This document shows positions 53,906-64,000 of a stretch of 64,000 bases of DNA, one piece after another. The stretch covers positions 508,642 through 572,641 of the forward strand of contig SDOX01000122.1 of assembly GCA_004565275.1 (NCBI GenBank). The letters run 5' to 3'. Both the position numbers and the translations under genes were made by a program. A model generated the notes under the pieces. That model did no database searches and had not been told where the DNA came from. It saw nothing but the letters and a program-made list of their open reading frames with translations. Origin of the DNA: Nannochloropsis salina CCMP1776. Lineage: Eukaryota > Sar > Eustigmatophyceae > Eustigmatales > Monodopsidaceae. Within the stretch, counting starts at the first letter, position 1, and every line of letters begins with the position of its first letter.

Positions 53906-54508
53906 TGACACGAACAGAAGTCAGAAAATACGGCAACTTTTTTGGGGCTGAATTTTCTTTTAAAGTGCGACAACCAACAGTACCCCTCATCAGCAGCGTC
54001 TCCGTCATGACGATCGATCCTACAAAATGCTGGATGTCGCCGTATTAAGGATATCAAGCCCACCTTTTTTGTCTCGACCCTCAACTAAGTTGTTTGCAAG
54101 AGTATCTAACCCTCACTTGTGGCTGCCTTCAATTTTAAGTTTCTTCGACTCACCGTGATAAAGCCCGGATGAGGATCGTAGGGGCTGGTCCTGCTCAGTG
54201 GGGAGCTGCACGACGGCGATGGCGAACGAGCAGTCGTATCTTCCGAGGCCCGCCAGAGGGTGTGGTAGTCGTCTCGTGCAACTAATAAGTAGAAAATTCG
54301 TTTTATAAGAACACTACGAATTTTTCGTGATTCCAATTACCAGACGGGTTGGTGTGTTAGATTTGAAAGCCGGTCAAAGCTCAAGCTTCTTGCATTGCCG
54401 CTGCCTCGCCCTGTCTGGTTGCCAGTTTGAAGCGTGAAGCCCGTTGCCCATAACATAACTCATCCACTCCACCATGTATCTCACAGGGAAATTAAGATCT
54501 TTTCAGCC
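53906..54508. other. Intergenic, no gene seen
   Basis: Six hundred bases between two plus-strand genes. It holds the 3' UTR of the biotin gene and the ALAD promoter. The ALAD frame is open upstream to a GTG at 54434 but lacks an earlier ATG. Confidence 0.4.
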
Positions 54509-55801
54509 ATGTCCTTTTCCAAGATGGCCATTTTGCTTCCCTTTCTTGGGTGTGTTGAAGGATTCGTCTTGCCATTTCCGCCTGTTCCAGCTGGTGTATC
54601 GTCTTCCTTCTCAGTGCGGTCTGACGGTCGTCATCTCCACTTAGGACCTGCACTGAAAACAGCAGCGAGCGCAAGTAGTATTGATACCTCCTCAGTCAAG
54701 ACTGACTCAATTACTGGGCCGACTACACTGGGACCTCTGCCCCCGCTTGAAGGCTTTGACGGAAAGGCTGGAAGCTCACCGGCTTTAACAACTAATAACC
54801 AAGGCGGTGTATGGGTTCCCCAGATGGCTCGCCCTCGGAGGAATCGTAAGTCTGAGACATTGCGTGCCATGGTGCGTGAAAATATTGTACTTCCTCGGAA
54901 CTTTATTTACCCGCTATTCATCCACGAAGAGCGCTATGAAACCGAAATCCCCTCTATGCCTGGTCAAAAACGTTTCAGCCTCGCGGGCATGATGGCTGAG
55001 GTAGCCGAGTCCCTTCAATTCGGTGTGAAGACTTTTGTGTTATTCCCGAAAGTAGAGGATCGTCTGAAGACGAACGATGGTCGAGAGGCGTACAACCCGG
55101 CCGGTATCGTACCTCGAGCCATCGCTATGATAAAGGATCGCTTTCCAGATGTTACTGTGATGACAGATGTGGCTCTAGATCCGTACTCAGACCAAGGACA
55201 TGATGGAATTGTGTTGAATGGAAAGATTATAAATGATGAGACCATTGAGCAACTCTGCAAGCAAGCTGTCTGCCAGGCACGTGCAGGCGCGGACATAGTT
55301 GCCCCCAGCGACATGATGGACGGACGCGTGGGCGCTTTGCGACGAGCGCTGGACTCGGAGGGGTTCACGGACGTTTCAATCATGTCTTACACTGCTAAGT
55401 ACGCGTCCGCTTACTATGGTCCCTTCCGGGACGCACTTGATTCTCATCCCGGCTTCGGAGACAAAAAAACGTACCAACAGGATCCCGCCAATGGGCGTGA
55501 AGCTCTCTTGGAGGCTGCATTGGATGCGGCTGAAGGAGCTGATTTTCTTATGATAAAGCCTGGTATGCCGTACTTGGACGTTATTTTGCGGCTGAAACAG
55601 GCCACAAACTTACCTATCGCCGCCTACCATGTGTCAGGCGAGTATGCCATGCTCAAGGCCGCTGCCGAGAGGGGCTGGCTTAATGAAAAGGATGTGGTCC
55701 TGGAGACGATGACATGCTTCAAGCGTGCAGGTTGCGATATCATCCTTTCGTATTATGCGAAAATGGCTTCGAAATGGATGATAGAAGATGGATTAATCTA
55801 A
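54509..55801 (+). CDS. HEMB: Delta-aminolevulinic acid dehydratase, plastid
   Basis: An intronless gene of 430 residues. It condenses two 5-aminolevulinates into porphobilinogen for heme and chlorophyll. The start at 54509 gives MSFSKMAILLPFLGCVEGF, a signal peptide followed by Phe at the cleavage site and a Ser/Pro-rich transit stretch: the bipartite leader of heterokont plastid proteins. The enzyme proper starts near residue 105 (RPRRNRKSETLRAMVRENIV). Active-site lysines are Lys297 (SYTAKYASAYYGPFRDA) and Lys350 (LMIKPGMPYLD). The metal loop, DVALDPYSDQGHDGIV, is the Asp-rich Mg-dependent form found in plants and algae, not the Cys-rich zinc form of animals. The remaining blocks, SDMMDGRVGALRRALD and YHVSGEYAMLKAAAERGWL, are standard. 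Confidence 0.95.
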   Translation: MSFSKMAILLPFLGCVEGFVLPFPPVPAGVSSSFSVRSDGRHLHLGPALKTAASASSIDTSSVKTDSITGPTTLGPLPPLEGFDGKAGSSPALTTNNQGGVWVPQMARPRRNRKSETLRAMVRENIVLPRNFIYPLFIHEERYETEIPSMPGQKRFSLAGMMAEVAESLQFGVKTFVLFPKVEDRLKTNDGREAYNPAGIVPRAIAMIKDRFPDVTVMTDVALDPYSDQGHDGIVLNGKIINDETIEQLCKQAVCQARAGADIVAPSDMMDGRVGALRRALDSEGFTDVSIMSYTAKYASAYYGPFRDALDSHPGFGDKKTYQQDPANGREALLEAALDAAEGADFLMIKPGMPYLDVILRLKQATNLPIAAYHVSGEYAMLKAAAERGWLNEKDVVLETMTCFKRAGCDIILSYYAKMASKWMIEDGLI

Positions 55802-56397
55802 TATTTGCGCGGTGTTCCGCAGCTCTGAAAAAGAAGAATAATTTTGGGGCAGTATTAGCGTGGAAAGTTGTCGCAGAGGTATATATGTCACGCCAACCAC
55901 AATGTTGCTTTCGTCATTATTTACGATTAAAATACTTACGCTGAACGTTCTTATCCGTGGCTTTCCGCACAATCAAGATGGTTACTTTCCTCAATATTAC
56001 GGGGATGTCACAGGTTCGAAAGCCATCATACGCGTTTCACGCACCTTCCTAGCGGGAAGTCATTCGAAAATTTACATAAATATGAAAGGTAAAAGGGTCG
56101 CTTCTGAGTCATTGTACAGTCTTGATTTTACCACCAAGACAACCTGTGGGGATATACATGTGTACGTCGTCAATCTTCGGATTTCGGTGTTCATCCTCGC
56201 ACTTTCATTGCCACTTTATGATGTTACATTATACTTAATCAATTTTTCTTTAATCTTTCGTAAAGTACAAAAGCGCCGGCAAACTTATCATCCTCAGTCT
56301 CTGCCGTCTGATGAATTTGAGAGTTCTCTTCATAAACATGTGTGTATTTCTTGTCGGCATTTCAAGGTTTCTTTTGATTTGAATAGGATCACATGGG
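55802..56397. other. Intergenic between converging genes
   Basis: These 596 AT-rich bases hold the ALAD and Dicer 3' ends. A frame of 229 codons at 55860-56549 on the plus strand runs antisense into the Dicer gene and is not protein-like. Confidence 0.4.
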
Positions 56398-59300
56398 TTA
56401 TGAAACCTCCTCGGATCCTTGTGCAACGGGAGTGCTCTTGGTCAGCTCCTGCACAAGACTTTTACGGCACAAGTCATCCTCTTCGAGCGCTAGCTCTCTC
56501 TGACACGTTCCTATCAAAGTTGGGAAGAACTCACGCAGCTCTACCGTAAGCTCGTGGATTGATGATACTTGCAACTTCCACTGCATTTCCATTGCCAACC
56601 CTGCACGAGCGTCCCTGGAGTCCTCCGCTTCTTCACAAGCCGACTTGCGGCGAAGACGGGGTAAAAAAATCTCCACTAAATGCTCTATGTTTCCAGCAGT
56701 ATCAATAAAAACAGCAGCAATAAGCGCCTCTAATACATCTGCCAAAGCTTTAGGTCCGCTTCCATTTTTTGAGGGATTCCATTCATCAATGCCTTGAGCA
56801 AAGGCAATAGCATCGTTGGCATAAGTTTCTACGCAGCGATTCAGCTCGATGCTATCTGAGTCATAGAAGCGATGCAACTGAAGCCACTCCAGTGCTCGCC
56901 TGGCAAGGTGCTCATTACTGACAGTTACCCCCTTTTCTACGTGCAAAGGCTTTGGAGGTAAATCAGAGTTCTCGTAAAGGATTTGTACCATGACCATGAG
57001 GTCCAGGAGCGCATCACCGAGGAACTCAAAGCGCTGATAGTCAGAAATGAAAACGGTGTGGCCTTGGCCCTTTTCAGAGCGCCGATGCTTCTGAGAGTGT
57101 GATGGATGTGTTAAAGCTTGTAGGGCGAGCCACTTGTTCCGGAATGTATACCCTAGAAATTTCTCAAGCTTTGTCACTTTCAGGACCAAATCAGTGGCCG
57201 GCTTGGGAACGGCCTTGGGATGTATGTTTTGGGGCGTGTTGGCAAGGTTGTCCTCCTTCCAACATTGACAACACCGCTGTAAAAGAGGCCAGTATGCTTT
57301 TTGTAATTTCTCTCTGTCTCTAGGAGGTGGACCAGCTGTGAAAAAGGCAGCTGGTGCGTCTGATAGTCCGGGCATACTCGAGCGCTGTTGCTGGCAGACA
57401 TCTCTCTCACACATCACTGGCAGTCCCAGCCACCGGAGGAATGCATCCGCTGCCCGGGGTCCACCGTCAAGAAGATAAGCTCCGATTAGCGCTTCAACAA
57501 CATCCGCTATAACTTTCACATTTACTTCGGAAGCACTTGCGGCGAGTGGTGCCATCAAAGAAGGAGCCCAGTGACGATACGGCTCATTAACTACTTTCGC
57601 ACGCAGTACGATATGACCCTCAAGCCCTCGCTGTAAAGCTGCACGCACAAGACGGCGATTGCAAGTCAAGTTACATCGAAAGTCATGCAGCAAACTCTCA
57701 CGCAGAAGGTACGGCTCCTTGCGCAGTACCACGCATGTCATCACCCATTTAAGATAAATGTCTCCGAGAACTTCCAAACGTTCATAGTCTGGTTTGCAGA
57801 TAGCCTCGCGAATGATCGAGGAATCTTTTACTGGAATTTCTACGCCTTGAACAAGAGATTCGACCTTTAGGGCAATTTCAAGCCGCCAAACCTGTGGGAG
57901 TGCTGCCTGACAGGCCTCATAAAGGCTCCGGGGAATTTTAATTAAGGTGCATAGTTGCGGGGCCACTAGCCGACGTCTGGAGATGGTGTTCCGTTGCATT
58001 TCAGAGCGCGGTTCATTATCATCATTCTTATCACATTTGCCGTCGCGTGATAATGCACGAAAAAGGTAGGAGCTATCCAAAATTTTTTCAACTAATATCA
58101 GGGGTTGTTGCTGGTCGCATCTGTCCCAGATTTCAGCCGGATACTCAGACAGATGGAGGTGCGGTAGCAAATCATCCGATTGCTTAGCTCTTCGTTCCAC
58201 AGCATCGCCTCTGCTAACATCATTTACTGCAGGACCATTCTCCACTTCGTCTTGGCTGCACCCTTCCCTCTCTAACGAGATAATGTCCCGATCTTGCCCG
58301 CATTTCAGCTTCTTGCGTGACCCTTGGTCGATGTTTCCGGGCAACCCGTTGTCCACCGCCGGCATAGTATTTTGGCCGGCTGCAGACATCTCGAAGCCAG
58401 AAGGATTCCCCACAGCTCTGTCCTTATCTTCTTCTACCAATTTTTTTTTACGTGCGGAAGCAGTCGCCTGAGCCGCTCTAGCTTTACGTTCTTCAGCCAA
58501 AGCCGCTCTCGCTTTACGTTCTTCAGCCAAAGTTTTCTGCTCAACTATTTGAATCGGGCCCCATAGTTTTGGTCGACCTGTCAGCGGGCTGCACGTAAGG
58601 AGCAGGTCGTTGTGAATAGAAGCCGCATCAAAAGATGGGAGGGGCCAGTAATCTCCTCGTCCGTGCACCAAATGCCGAGAAGGAGAACTTTGGGTGAGTG
58701 TCTTGACGAGTAGCCAGTCAATTTCTCCATTGGGTTTTATCGGCACCAGAACATACCCTTTGTCCCATGCAGCTTTCGGCATCATACATTTTGCGAACCA
58801 ATCCTTACCATGTCCTTCTACTTCATCAATCCCCGTACACCTTCCCGACCTCTTTCGACGCGATTGTTCCAGATGTGTCTGAGAAATGAGATATTCTCTT
58901 GCGTCTTCATATTTCCCGCGAGCAGGATCTGTCGAGCAGGATTGCGGATACTGTCTTCCATCCTTATCTTTAGATGCCATGTCACAGTCCACATCAGGTT
59001 GAAGTCCATCGCTACCATCACAAGGCTCATTATTTATGTCGATACCCTTCTCTGCCCCTCCGGCTGGTGGCGTCTTCTCTCCCGTCTGCCGTGTTTCGTC
59101 ACAAGTTCCAAGGGAATTACACCCTTTGTCGATTTGCAGGATCGGTCCGAACTCTATGTTGAAAGCGCTAGCGCCATGAATAACAAAGAAAAGCATTGCA
59201 ACGTGGCACTGTGCTAAAAGTTGTACCTCTGTAACCGACAATTGCTCGGCTTGCGCAGGAGTTGATGATAAATCCTCTTCTCGCAAAGAGCTTTCGGGAA

Positions 59301-61653
59301 GCAACGTATCCGTTATAAATCCAACACAACCTGCATCTTTCGAGAGTCGATAGACGTAATGATTCGCCCGATCCGTCTTCCCACTAAGTAATGTCAAACC
59401 TAAAGCGTTTGCTGCATCCGTGGCTACCCTTGTTGTTCCTGAATTTACCCTCTTCCCTGTGTCCACTTCCAATGAAGTTTTTGCGCTACCAGCTGACATG
59501 TCTGTCGACAACTCCGCAGAGGCCTCATGTTCAAGCACGGGCCCTACCCCGAAATGAGCAAAGGCTTGAGTCTTAATCTCCAACCGTTCATTCACCACCT
59601 GTGAACCATAAAATTCGGGGACAAAATGCTCGTAGGCCTCTAGCTGCAAAGACTCCCGCACTGGATTGAAGTCGTCGTCAACGAAACCACATCTGTGGAA
59701 TTCAATACAGGCATGATATGCGGCCACAGCGCGCGCGATGAGTTTTGCTGGGAAAAATGAACTCTCAAACACTGGTAGACCAAATACATCTGGGAGCGTC
59801 AGAAGGCACTTAAACATGACTCCTTCTCTGGAAACCACTCTTTCACTGTATTCGACGGTGGGCAACAGCTGATAGCTGACGCAATCCTTGTTCCACTGAC
59901 AAAGTTGATTGAGGAGACTTATTGAATTGTTCAAAGTGATCGTCGCTCCTGTCGCCGGAACAGCATAGGAAAACTGGGGAAAAGAGTGGGCAAAGGACAT
60001 GTCTTTACGTTCAAGGTAGCTCATCTCCATGTCATCTACATCCTTTTCAAAAATTGCAGCACCTTGCTCAAGATCAAATAGTTTCTCCAGTCCTCCTTGA
60101 TCCGAAGCAAATAGGACAAAGGCTCCTCCATTATGCTGCCGTGCACGTCCGCGCATTTGTACGAATGCTGTGGAATTTGCAACAGTGTCGAATGCCACAA
60201 CTAGGCTGCAATCCGGAACATCGATGCCCTCTGAAAGAACGTCAGTGGCAACTAAGATCTTTAATTTTCCGGAGGCGAATTCCTCGATTGCCCTCTTGTA
60301 TTTTCGCTTCAGACCAAACGTCGTTAGGCCGCTGGCACTCGCCTGACCGATGACAAACCCACACAGCCCGGCAAACGAATCCCATATATTCAAAAATTCA
60401 TAAAGAACGCGGCAGGTAGTTCTACGCTGCACGAAGACTAAGGCCCTGAAGTTTTCCCTGTCCTGCTGCCACCGCTCATGAAGACACTGAATAAGTTTCT
60501 CCACACGGTCCAGCAGTCGAATCCGTCGCAATTTTACAGCTTTCGGCAGGACTTCTTTCAGATAAAGGGCAAGTTTGCGCGCCAAGACACCCTCCTCTAC
60601 GTCACGCTCTGCGCTTGAACTCGGCACAGTCCCAATCCAATGCTCCAACCCCAATAAAATATGACGCAATCCAAACCAGGCTCCCACATCATTATAACTG
60701 CGCCAAAGCATTTTCTCTGTGAGACTTTTGTTCTTGGCCATGGAGGGCAAGTGAGACTTCACCTCTTTAAGAATTTCGCCAATTTCCGAGCTCATTTTAA
60801 AGGTATCATCATCGAATTGAATTTGAAGGGCCTGATTCTCATGAAAGCCATCATCAACGACGTTTCCACTATAGTCGCTTATGGCCAAGTAGCTGCTCTC
60901 GTCCATTCCATTTGAACACTTAAAGGGTATCCCTGTCCCCTTGTCAGTCATTCCGGACAGAGAAAACTCACTTTGAGCGCCAAACTGTTTGAGTTTCCGC
61001 ATTTGTTCCTCCCAATTGATGTGGTTGCCTTCTTTATGAAAGATAACCTTTAGAGGTGCCTTGGCAGCGAATTTTTTGACGTCCTCCGGGGGGCATACAT
61101 GCAAAGCGCAATGTAGGATTTGATGACACTTTTTGCTTGGCGTGGCAGTCATACCGAAAACTCTTGGCAAAGGCCCTTTACCGATTCCGCGCCCGTACTG
61201 GTGCATCAGTAGAGCATAAGGATGATTACGGTGCGCCTTGTGACATTCGTCAAGAATGAGCAAATTGATGCGCTGCAGCGTAATGTAGTCGTGTCCCTTG
61301 TCAAGCACATTAAGCAAGATCTGTGGTGTGCAGACCACAAGCTGATTTTGTCGGAAAAGCGTCTGCCATTGGCTCTTGCTCAACAGATCATACTCCATTC
61401 CCACACAGAGCTTTGTGTGCAAAGCCGTGCTATTACATATGCGCTGCCACTGTTGCTCAGCAAGATGCCGTGTGGTAGCGAGATAAAATGCCACTTTCCC
61501 GTCGCTATAGTCCGCCTCACGGAGCAAGGACATGGCCACATGGGTCTTACCAATCCCCGCCGCACCACACATAACAATGTTAGTGCGTCGAGCATTTATT
61601 AAGGCTTCTTGCTGGTAATTGCGCAATCGCGTCTCAGGCGGCTCGTCTTCCAT
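56398..61653 (-). CDS. Dicer-like ribonuclease (helicase, DUF283, platform, two RNase III domains)
   Basis: A single frame of 1751 residues without intron. Domains in order: helicase ATP-binding part (Walker A AAGIGKT at 31-37, DECH at 135-138, FGMTATPSKK), helicase C part (ILVATDVLSEGIDVPDCS near 470; FVQMRGRARQ near 500), Dicer dimerisation fold DUF283 at about 570-660 (TGATITLNNSISLLNQLCQW), a platform-like block KGYVLVPIKPNGEIDWLLV at about 960-980, then RNase IIIa (YERLEVLGDIYLKWVM near 1290; IADVVEALIGAYLLDGG) and RNase IIIb (QRFEFLGDALLDLMVM near 1538; LADVLEALIAAVFIDTAG). Both catalytic sites keep the Glu/Asp residues of active RNase III. I could not recognise a PAZ after the platform, nor a dsRBD at the C-terminus. 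A 10-residue repeat (LAEERKARAA) lies near 1041-1061. It makes small RNAs from double-stranded RNA. Confidence 0.95.
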   Translation of the reverse strand: MEDEPPETRLRNYQQEALINARRTNIVMCGAAGIGKTHVAMSLLREADYSDGKVAFYLATTRHLAEQQWQRICNSTALHTKLCVGMEYDLLSKSQWQTLFRQNQLVVCTPQILLNVLDKGHDYITLQRINLLILDECHKAHRNHPYALLMHQYGRGIGKGPLPRVFGMTATPSKKCHQILHCALHVCPPEDVKKFAAKAPLKVIFHKEGNHINWEEQMRKLKQFGAQSEFSLSGMTDKGTGIPFKCSNGMDESSYLAISDYSGNVVDDGFHENQALQIQFDDDTFKMSSEIGEILKEVKSHLPSMAKNKSLTEKMLWRSYNDVGAWFGLRHILLGLEHWIGTVPSSSAERDVEEGVLARKLALYLKEVLPKAVKLRRIRLLDRVEKLIQCLHERWQQDRENFRALVFVQRRTTCRVLYEFLNIWDSFAGLCGFVIGQASASGLTTFGLKRKYKRAIEEFASGKLKILVATDVLSEGIDVPDCSLVVAFDTVANSTAFVQMRGRARQHNGGAFVLFASDQGGLEKLFDLEQGAAIFEKDVDDMEMSYLERKDMSFAHSFPQFSYAVPATGATITLNNSISLLNQLCQWNKDCVSYQLLPTVEYSERVVSREGVMFKCLLTLPDVFGLPVFESSFFPAKLIARAVAAYHACIEFHRCGFVDDDFNPVRESLQLEAYEHFVPEFYGSQVVNERLEIKTQAFAHFGVGPVLEHEASAELSTDMSAGSAKTSLEVDTGKRVNSGTTRVATDAANALGLTLLSGKTDRANHYVYRLSKDAGCVGFITDTLLPESSLREEDLSSTPAQAEQLSVTEVQLLAQCHVAMLFFVIHGASAFNIEFGPILQIDKGCNSLGTCDETRQTGEKTPPAGGAEKGIDINNEPCDGSDGLQPDVDCDMASKDKDGRQYPQSCSTDPARGKYEDAREYLISQTHLEQSRRKRSGRCTGIDEVEGHGKDWFAKCMMPKAAWDKGYVLVPIKPNGEIDWLLVKTLTQSSPSRHLVHGRGDYWPLPSFDAASIHNDLLLTCSPLTGRPKLWGPIQIVEQKTLAEERKARAALAEERKARAAQATASARKKKLVEEDKDRAVGNPSGFEMSAAGQNTMPAVDNGLPGNIDQGSRKKLKCGQDRDIISLEREGCSQDEVENGPAVNDVSRGDAVERRAKQSDDLLPHLHLSEYPAEIWDRCDQQQPLILVEKILDSSYLFRALSRDGKCDKNDDNEPRSEMQRNTISRRRLVAPQLCTLIKIPRSLYEACQAALPQVWRLEIALKVESLVQGVEIPVKDSSIIREAICKPDYERLEVLGDIYLKWVMTCVVLRKEPYLLRESLLHDFRCNLTCNRRLVRAALQRGLEGHIVLRAKVVNEPYRHWAPSLMAPLAASASEVNVKVIADVVEALIGAYLLDGGPRAADAFLRWLGLPVMCERDVCQQQRSSMPGLSDAPAAFFTAGPPPRDREKLQKAYWPLLQRCCQCWKEDNLANTPQNIHPKAVPKPATDLVLKVTKLEKFLGYTFRNKWLALQALTHPSHSQKHRRSEKGQGHTVFISDYQRFEFLGDALLDLMVMVQILYENSDLPPKPLHVEKGVTVSNEHLARRALEWLQLHRFYDSDSIELNRCVETYANDAIAFAQGIDEWNPSKNGSGPKALADVLEALIAAVFIDTAGNIEHLVEIFLPRLRRKSACEEAEDSRDARAGLAMEMQWKLQVSSIHELTVELREFFPTLIGTCQRELALEEDDLCRKSLVQELTKSTPVAQGSEEVS
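58471..58530. repeat. Perfect-frame 30-base tandem duplication inside Dicer
   Basis: Two adjacent 30-base copies, 58471-58500 and 58501-58530, differ at one base. They encode two copies of a charged 10-residue helix unit in the linker between the platform and the RNase III part. The near identity implies a recent duplication. Confidence 0.9.
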
Positions 61654-63448
61654 CTCCTTGTCCGACGCTGCAGCTATCTAATACTAACCTAAAAAATACA
61701 CAACCCTGCCGATTGCATTTTGCGGCCTACGCGCTTCTCTCCCCGCTTTCCTATTCCTGAAAAGGAACAATTATAAGACATTTTGTGTTTTTCACACCTC
61801 TAGGGACAAGAAGCCTAGGACGAAATGGTCACGTGAGTTTGCAGGAGCGCGGCTCGTTCGTTCGACTGATTTGATCAAAACGTTTTGCACGCACTTAAAT
61901 CGTACCCGTGAAAACACTGAGGGGCATCTCATGGTTGGTACTGCTCGCCGCTTCTACCACGTGCTCGCAACTTGCTGTAATGCTTGTCTGCTCCCTCGAG
62001 AGGCTTTCGTGCACCTTCCTCCGGGTATCCTTAAGAGGAGTCTCCGACGGTGCATTGCACAGTTAAGCGTGACAATTGGAAAATCTTTCCTCGTGTATAA
62101 AAGACGATAATCACTTGATGTTAAAAATTATTCTTTCATGATTCAACGTGGACATTCTATACTATTCTAAACACTAGATCAGTTTTATGTTATGTTGTCC
62201 GGAATCCGCTTGTGCTAATGCAAGCATGCCTCACGTAGGGCGTGGTGAGCAGGAAAGCTTGGGGTGCAAGAGAAGTGTGAATTGCATATTTCTTTTCTCC
62301 ATGGAGATTTTTTGAACTAATTTCAACTCAGCAATTATCTGCGCACAGGAAGGGTCCTTAGCAGACTCGTTTCTATCATTCGACAATATTTAGGTTTAAT
62401 GTCCCCGAAGCGCGGATATTGTGGTAATATAGCAACGGTATAAAGTAATAAGTTTTAAAATTTCGTCCTATCCCTAAAACTTTAAAGAGCTGCAGACTTT
62501 AAATTCAAATTTATTTTGAAAACTAGCCTGGCATTTGGAGGGCCCCGCTCGAATTCGAATTTATTGAATCACACAAACATAAGAAATCTCAAAACAAGCT
62601 GCAAAATAAAATCTTGTGGTTACGCACTTAGAGTTCTACGTCTTCTGATCGATGAACGCAGGTTCAACAGGCATTTGCGACGTAATTTAAAAGCTGAATG
62701 CCGAAAAAAAATGATGTCCTGCTCTATCTATCATTTACAGCGACGAGATCAACTTCAGATATATACATGTTCACACAGCTTTGTGAAGTATCAACTCGGT
62801 CGAGAGGTAACAAAGCTCCATACCCAGCAATTTTGGGGAGATCCACATTGCCCGGACCTCGGCATTCGGATAATTGGCCATGACGAGATGGAAAATGGTA
62901 CACCCGTCAGTTTAAAAAAAACAGACAGTCATGCGTGCGCCATGTAACGAGCCCACGACGAGCTAAAATTCACTGTCATTCAGGGAAACTTAGTGAAAAT
63001 GGGTCAATAGCCGGAAGACCTCGTGGTGCTCCTCTCGCTTTTACGCCGCCTCAGTAGAGGGTACTGCCTCAGCTGAAGGCCCTTCAGAGAATGTAATTTG
63101 CGTCCGAGATACTTAATCAACTATTGTAGACTATCTCGCTCTGTCTATGCTAGCATTTTTTGCTTTCCCGCTGCATTCGGCATCTTGTTTCACAAGTTTG
63201 GGACCTAGATCGAGTTCGATATTTCCATTCCGACGACCTACAAGTTGTCGGCGAGCAGGGGGCCGTTACCGTGAGCTACTAGCATTAGTTCCACAGAGTG
63301 ACGGGCATCCCGCACTTGCGTCAATGCATCCACCACTGTGTAAGTGGAAAGACCTAGTATGTGAAGTGCTCGAAGTGACCTACTTGACGTTTTGCCGATC
63401 CGGATTGAGCAAAACTTCAACTCTATGCATACGACTTAAGTGAAACAC
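61654..63448. promoter_or_regulatory. Divergent upstream region of Dicer and ERO1
   Basis: About 1.8 kb between two outward-reading genes. The centre is strongly AT-rich (62090-62620). Frames of 80-143 codons at 61871-62110, 62516-62947 and 63147-63443 on the plus strand show no family resemblance. Both promoters must lie here; a small unrecognised gene cannot be excluded. Confidence 0.35.
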
Positions 63449-64000
63449 ATGCCTAGCACTCGCAGGTTCCTACTTCCCAAATACTTTCTGATCGAAATGT
63501 GGTGGATGCTGAAACCGCGTCTGCTTTTCTTCTGGGGGATTTTCCTCCTTGTGGGGCAACTGTACGCCCAAACTGAGGTAAGTGGGCACTGCTGTAGATT
63601 CTTTCTTGCGAAATATGTTGTAAAACGGTATCGTGTCCTCAAAAACTTAATGCTTGATCGACTTCTCACGATTTTTACATTAAATCCCACTGTAGGGCGG
63701 AAAAATGTTAACGAGTCTCCATGCATTGAGTTTCTTCCGCTCCCGCGTCTGTCAGACCTGTGATTTAGTCGGATCCGTAGGAGATTGTGGCTGCGATTTT
63801 GATACAGTCAATCAGGCCACTATATTGCATTTTTTCCCGCTTCTGACGGATCTAGCCCAACGTACCTTCTTTCGATATTTCAAAGTGAATTTGAACAAAG
63901 ATTGCCCCTTTTGGCACGAGGATATGATGTGCTCCATCCGAGACTGCGCCGTATTGGAATGTGAAGCACACGAGATCCCGCCGGTGTGGATCGAGCGAGA
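63449..64000 (+). CDS. ERO1: ERO1 endoplasmic oxidoreductin, 5' part
   Basis: Two exons, 63449-63577 and 63756 to the window end, join in phase 0. ERO1 reoxidises protein disulfide isomerase in the ER lumen with FAD and oxygen. Exon 1 encodes a leader: a short basic start, then the hydrophobic LLFFWGIFLLVGQLYA. Exon 2 has the ERO1 opening: TCDLVGSVGDCGCDFDTVN, equivalent to the family's C-x-x-D-C-x-CD-x-TVD, then FFRYFKVNLNKDCPFWHEDM and CSIRDCAVLEC, equivalent to FRYYKVNL-x-x-x-CPFW and C-x-x-RDC-AV. The FAD-binding part and the CXXC active site lie beyond the window. The frame before the ATG is open from a GTG at 63440; the ATG is preferred. Confidence 0.93.

Noticed and set aside
55860-56549. 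229-codon frame on the plus strand between ALAD and Dicer
   Set aside because: Composition is not protein-like, it begins without a good ATG context and runs antisense into the Dicer 3' end.
62516-62947. 143-codon frame upstream of ERO1
   Set aside because: It begins with alternative-type start context in very AT-rich sequence, shows no homology and no helix or motif pattern.

Overview
The window is nuclear DNA from a photosynthetic heterokont (stramenopile) alga. Genes lie on both strands, introns are GT-AG and mostly 80-370 bases long, and several long genes have no intron. Delta-aminolevulinate dehydratase and an orphan protein start with a signal peptide followed by Phe at the predicted cleavage site, the bipartite plastid-targeting pattern of heterokonts. 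IFT70 and a tubby protein imply a flagellated stage. A eustigmatophyte or related ochrophyte fits best; that placement is inference. No viral, retroelement, CRISPR, rRNA or tRNA feature was found.

Layout. 1-7.2 kb: IFT70/TTC30 (minus, cut by the window edge), a 952-residue unknown protein, and a tubby-like protein. 8-15 kb: a DIPP-type Nudix hydrolase, the SSU72 CTD phosphatase, a RUS-family (DUF647) protein and aspartate aminotransferase. 16-24.7 kb: a TMEM185-like membrane protein, NTF2, a plastid-targeted orphan, some unassigned exon-like stretches, and a Tim17/22/23-family protein. 24.8-33.1 kb: a TauD-type dioxygenase, methylenetetrahydrofolate reductase, a PRMT3-like methyltransferase and NAD kinase. 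33.6-44 kb: LIN9/ALY, a gene-poor stretch of about 3.9 kb, adenylosuccinate lyase and a CDK9/12-like kinase. 44.6-56 kb: a secreted tyrosinase with a fungal-type cellulose-binding module, an FtsH-like AAA protein without protease domain, casein kinase 2 beta, a fused BIO3-BIO1 biotin enzyme and ALAD. 56.4-64 kb: an intronless Dicer and the 5' end of ERO1.

The genes are mostly unrelated housekeeping functions: one-carbon, purine, biotin, tetrapyrrole and NADP metabolism; control of transcription (SSU72, CDK9/12, LIN9, CK2, PRMT3); flagellar transport; RNA silencing. Many are divergent pairs sharing an upstream region. The most unusual items are the CBM1-tyrosinase, the Dicer with a platform but no recognisable PAZ, the protease-less FtsH, the PRMT3 whose zinc-finger ligands are lost, MTHFR with a coiled-coil tail, and the 952-residue orphan beside IFT70.

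Exon boundaries were worked out by eye from family similarity, splice consensus and phase. Several genes stay open upstream of the first ATG, so starts are the least certain part of the annotation.
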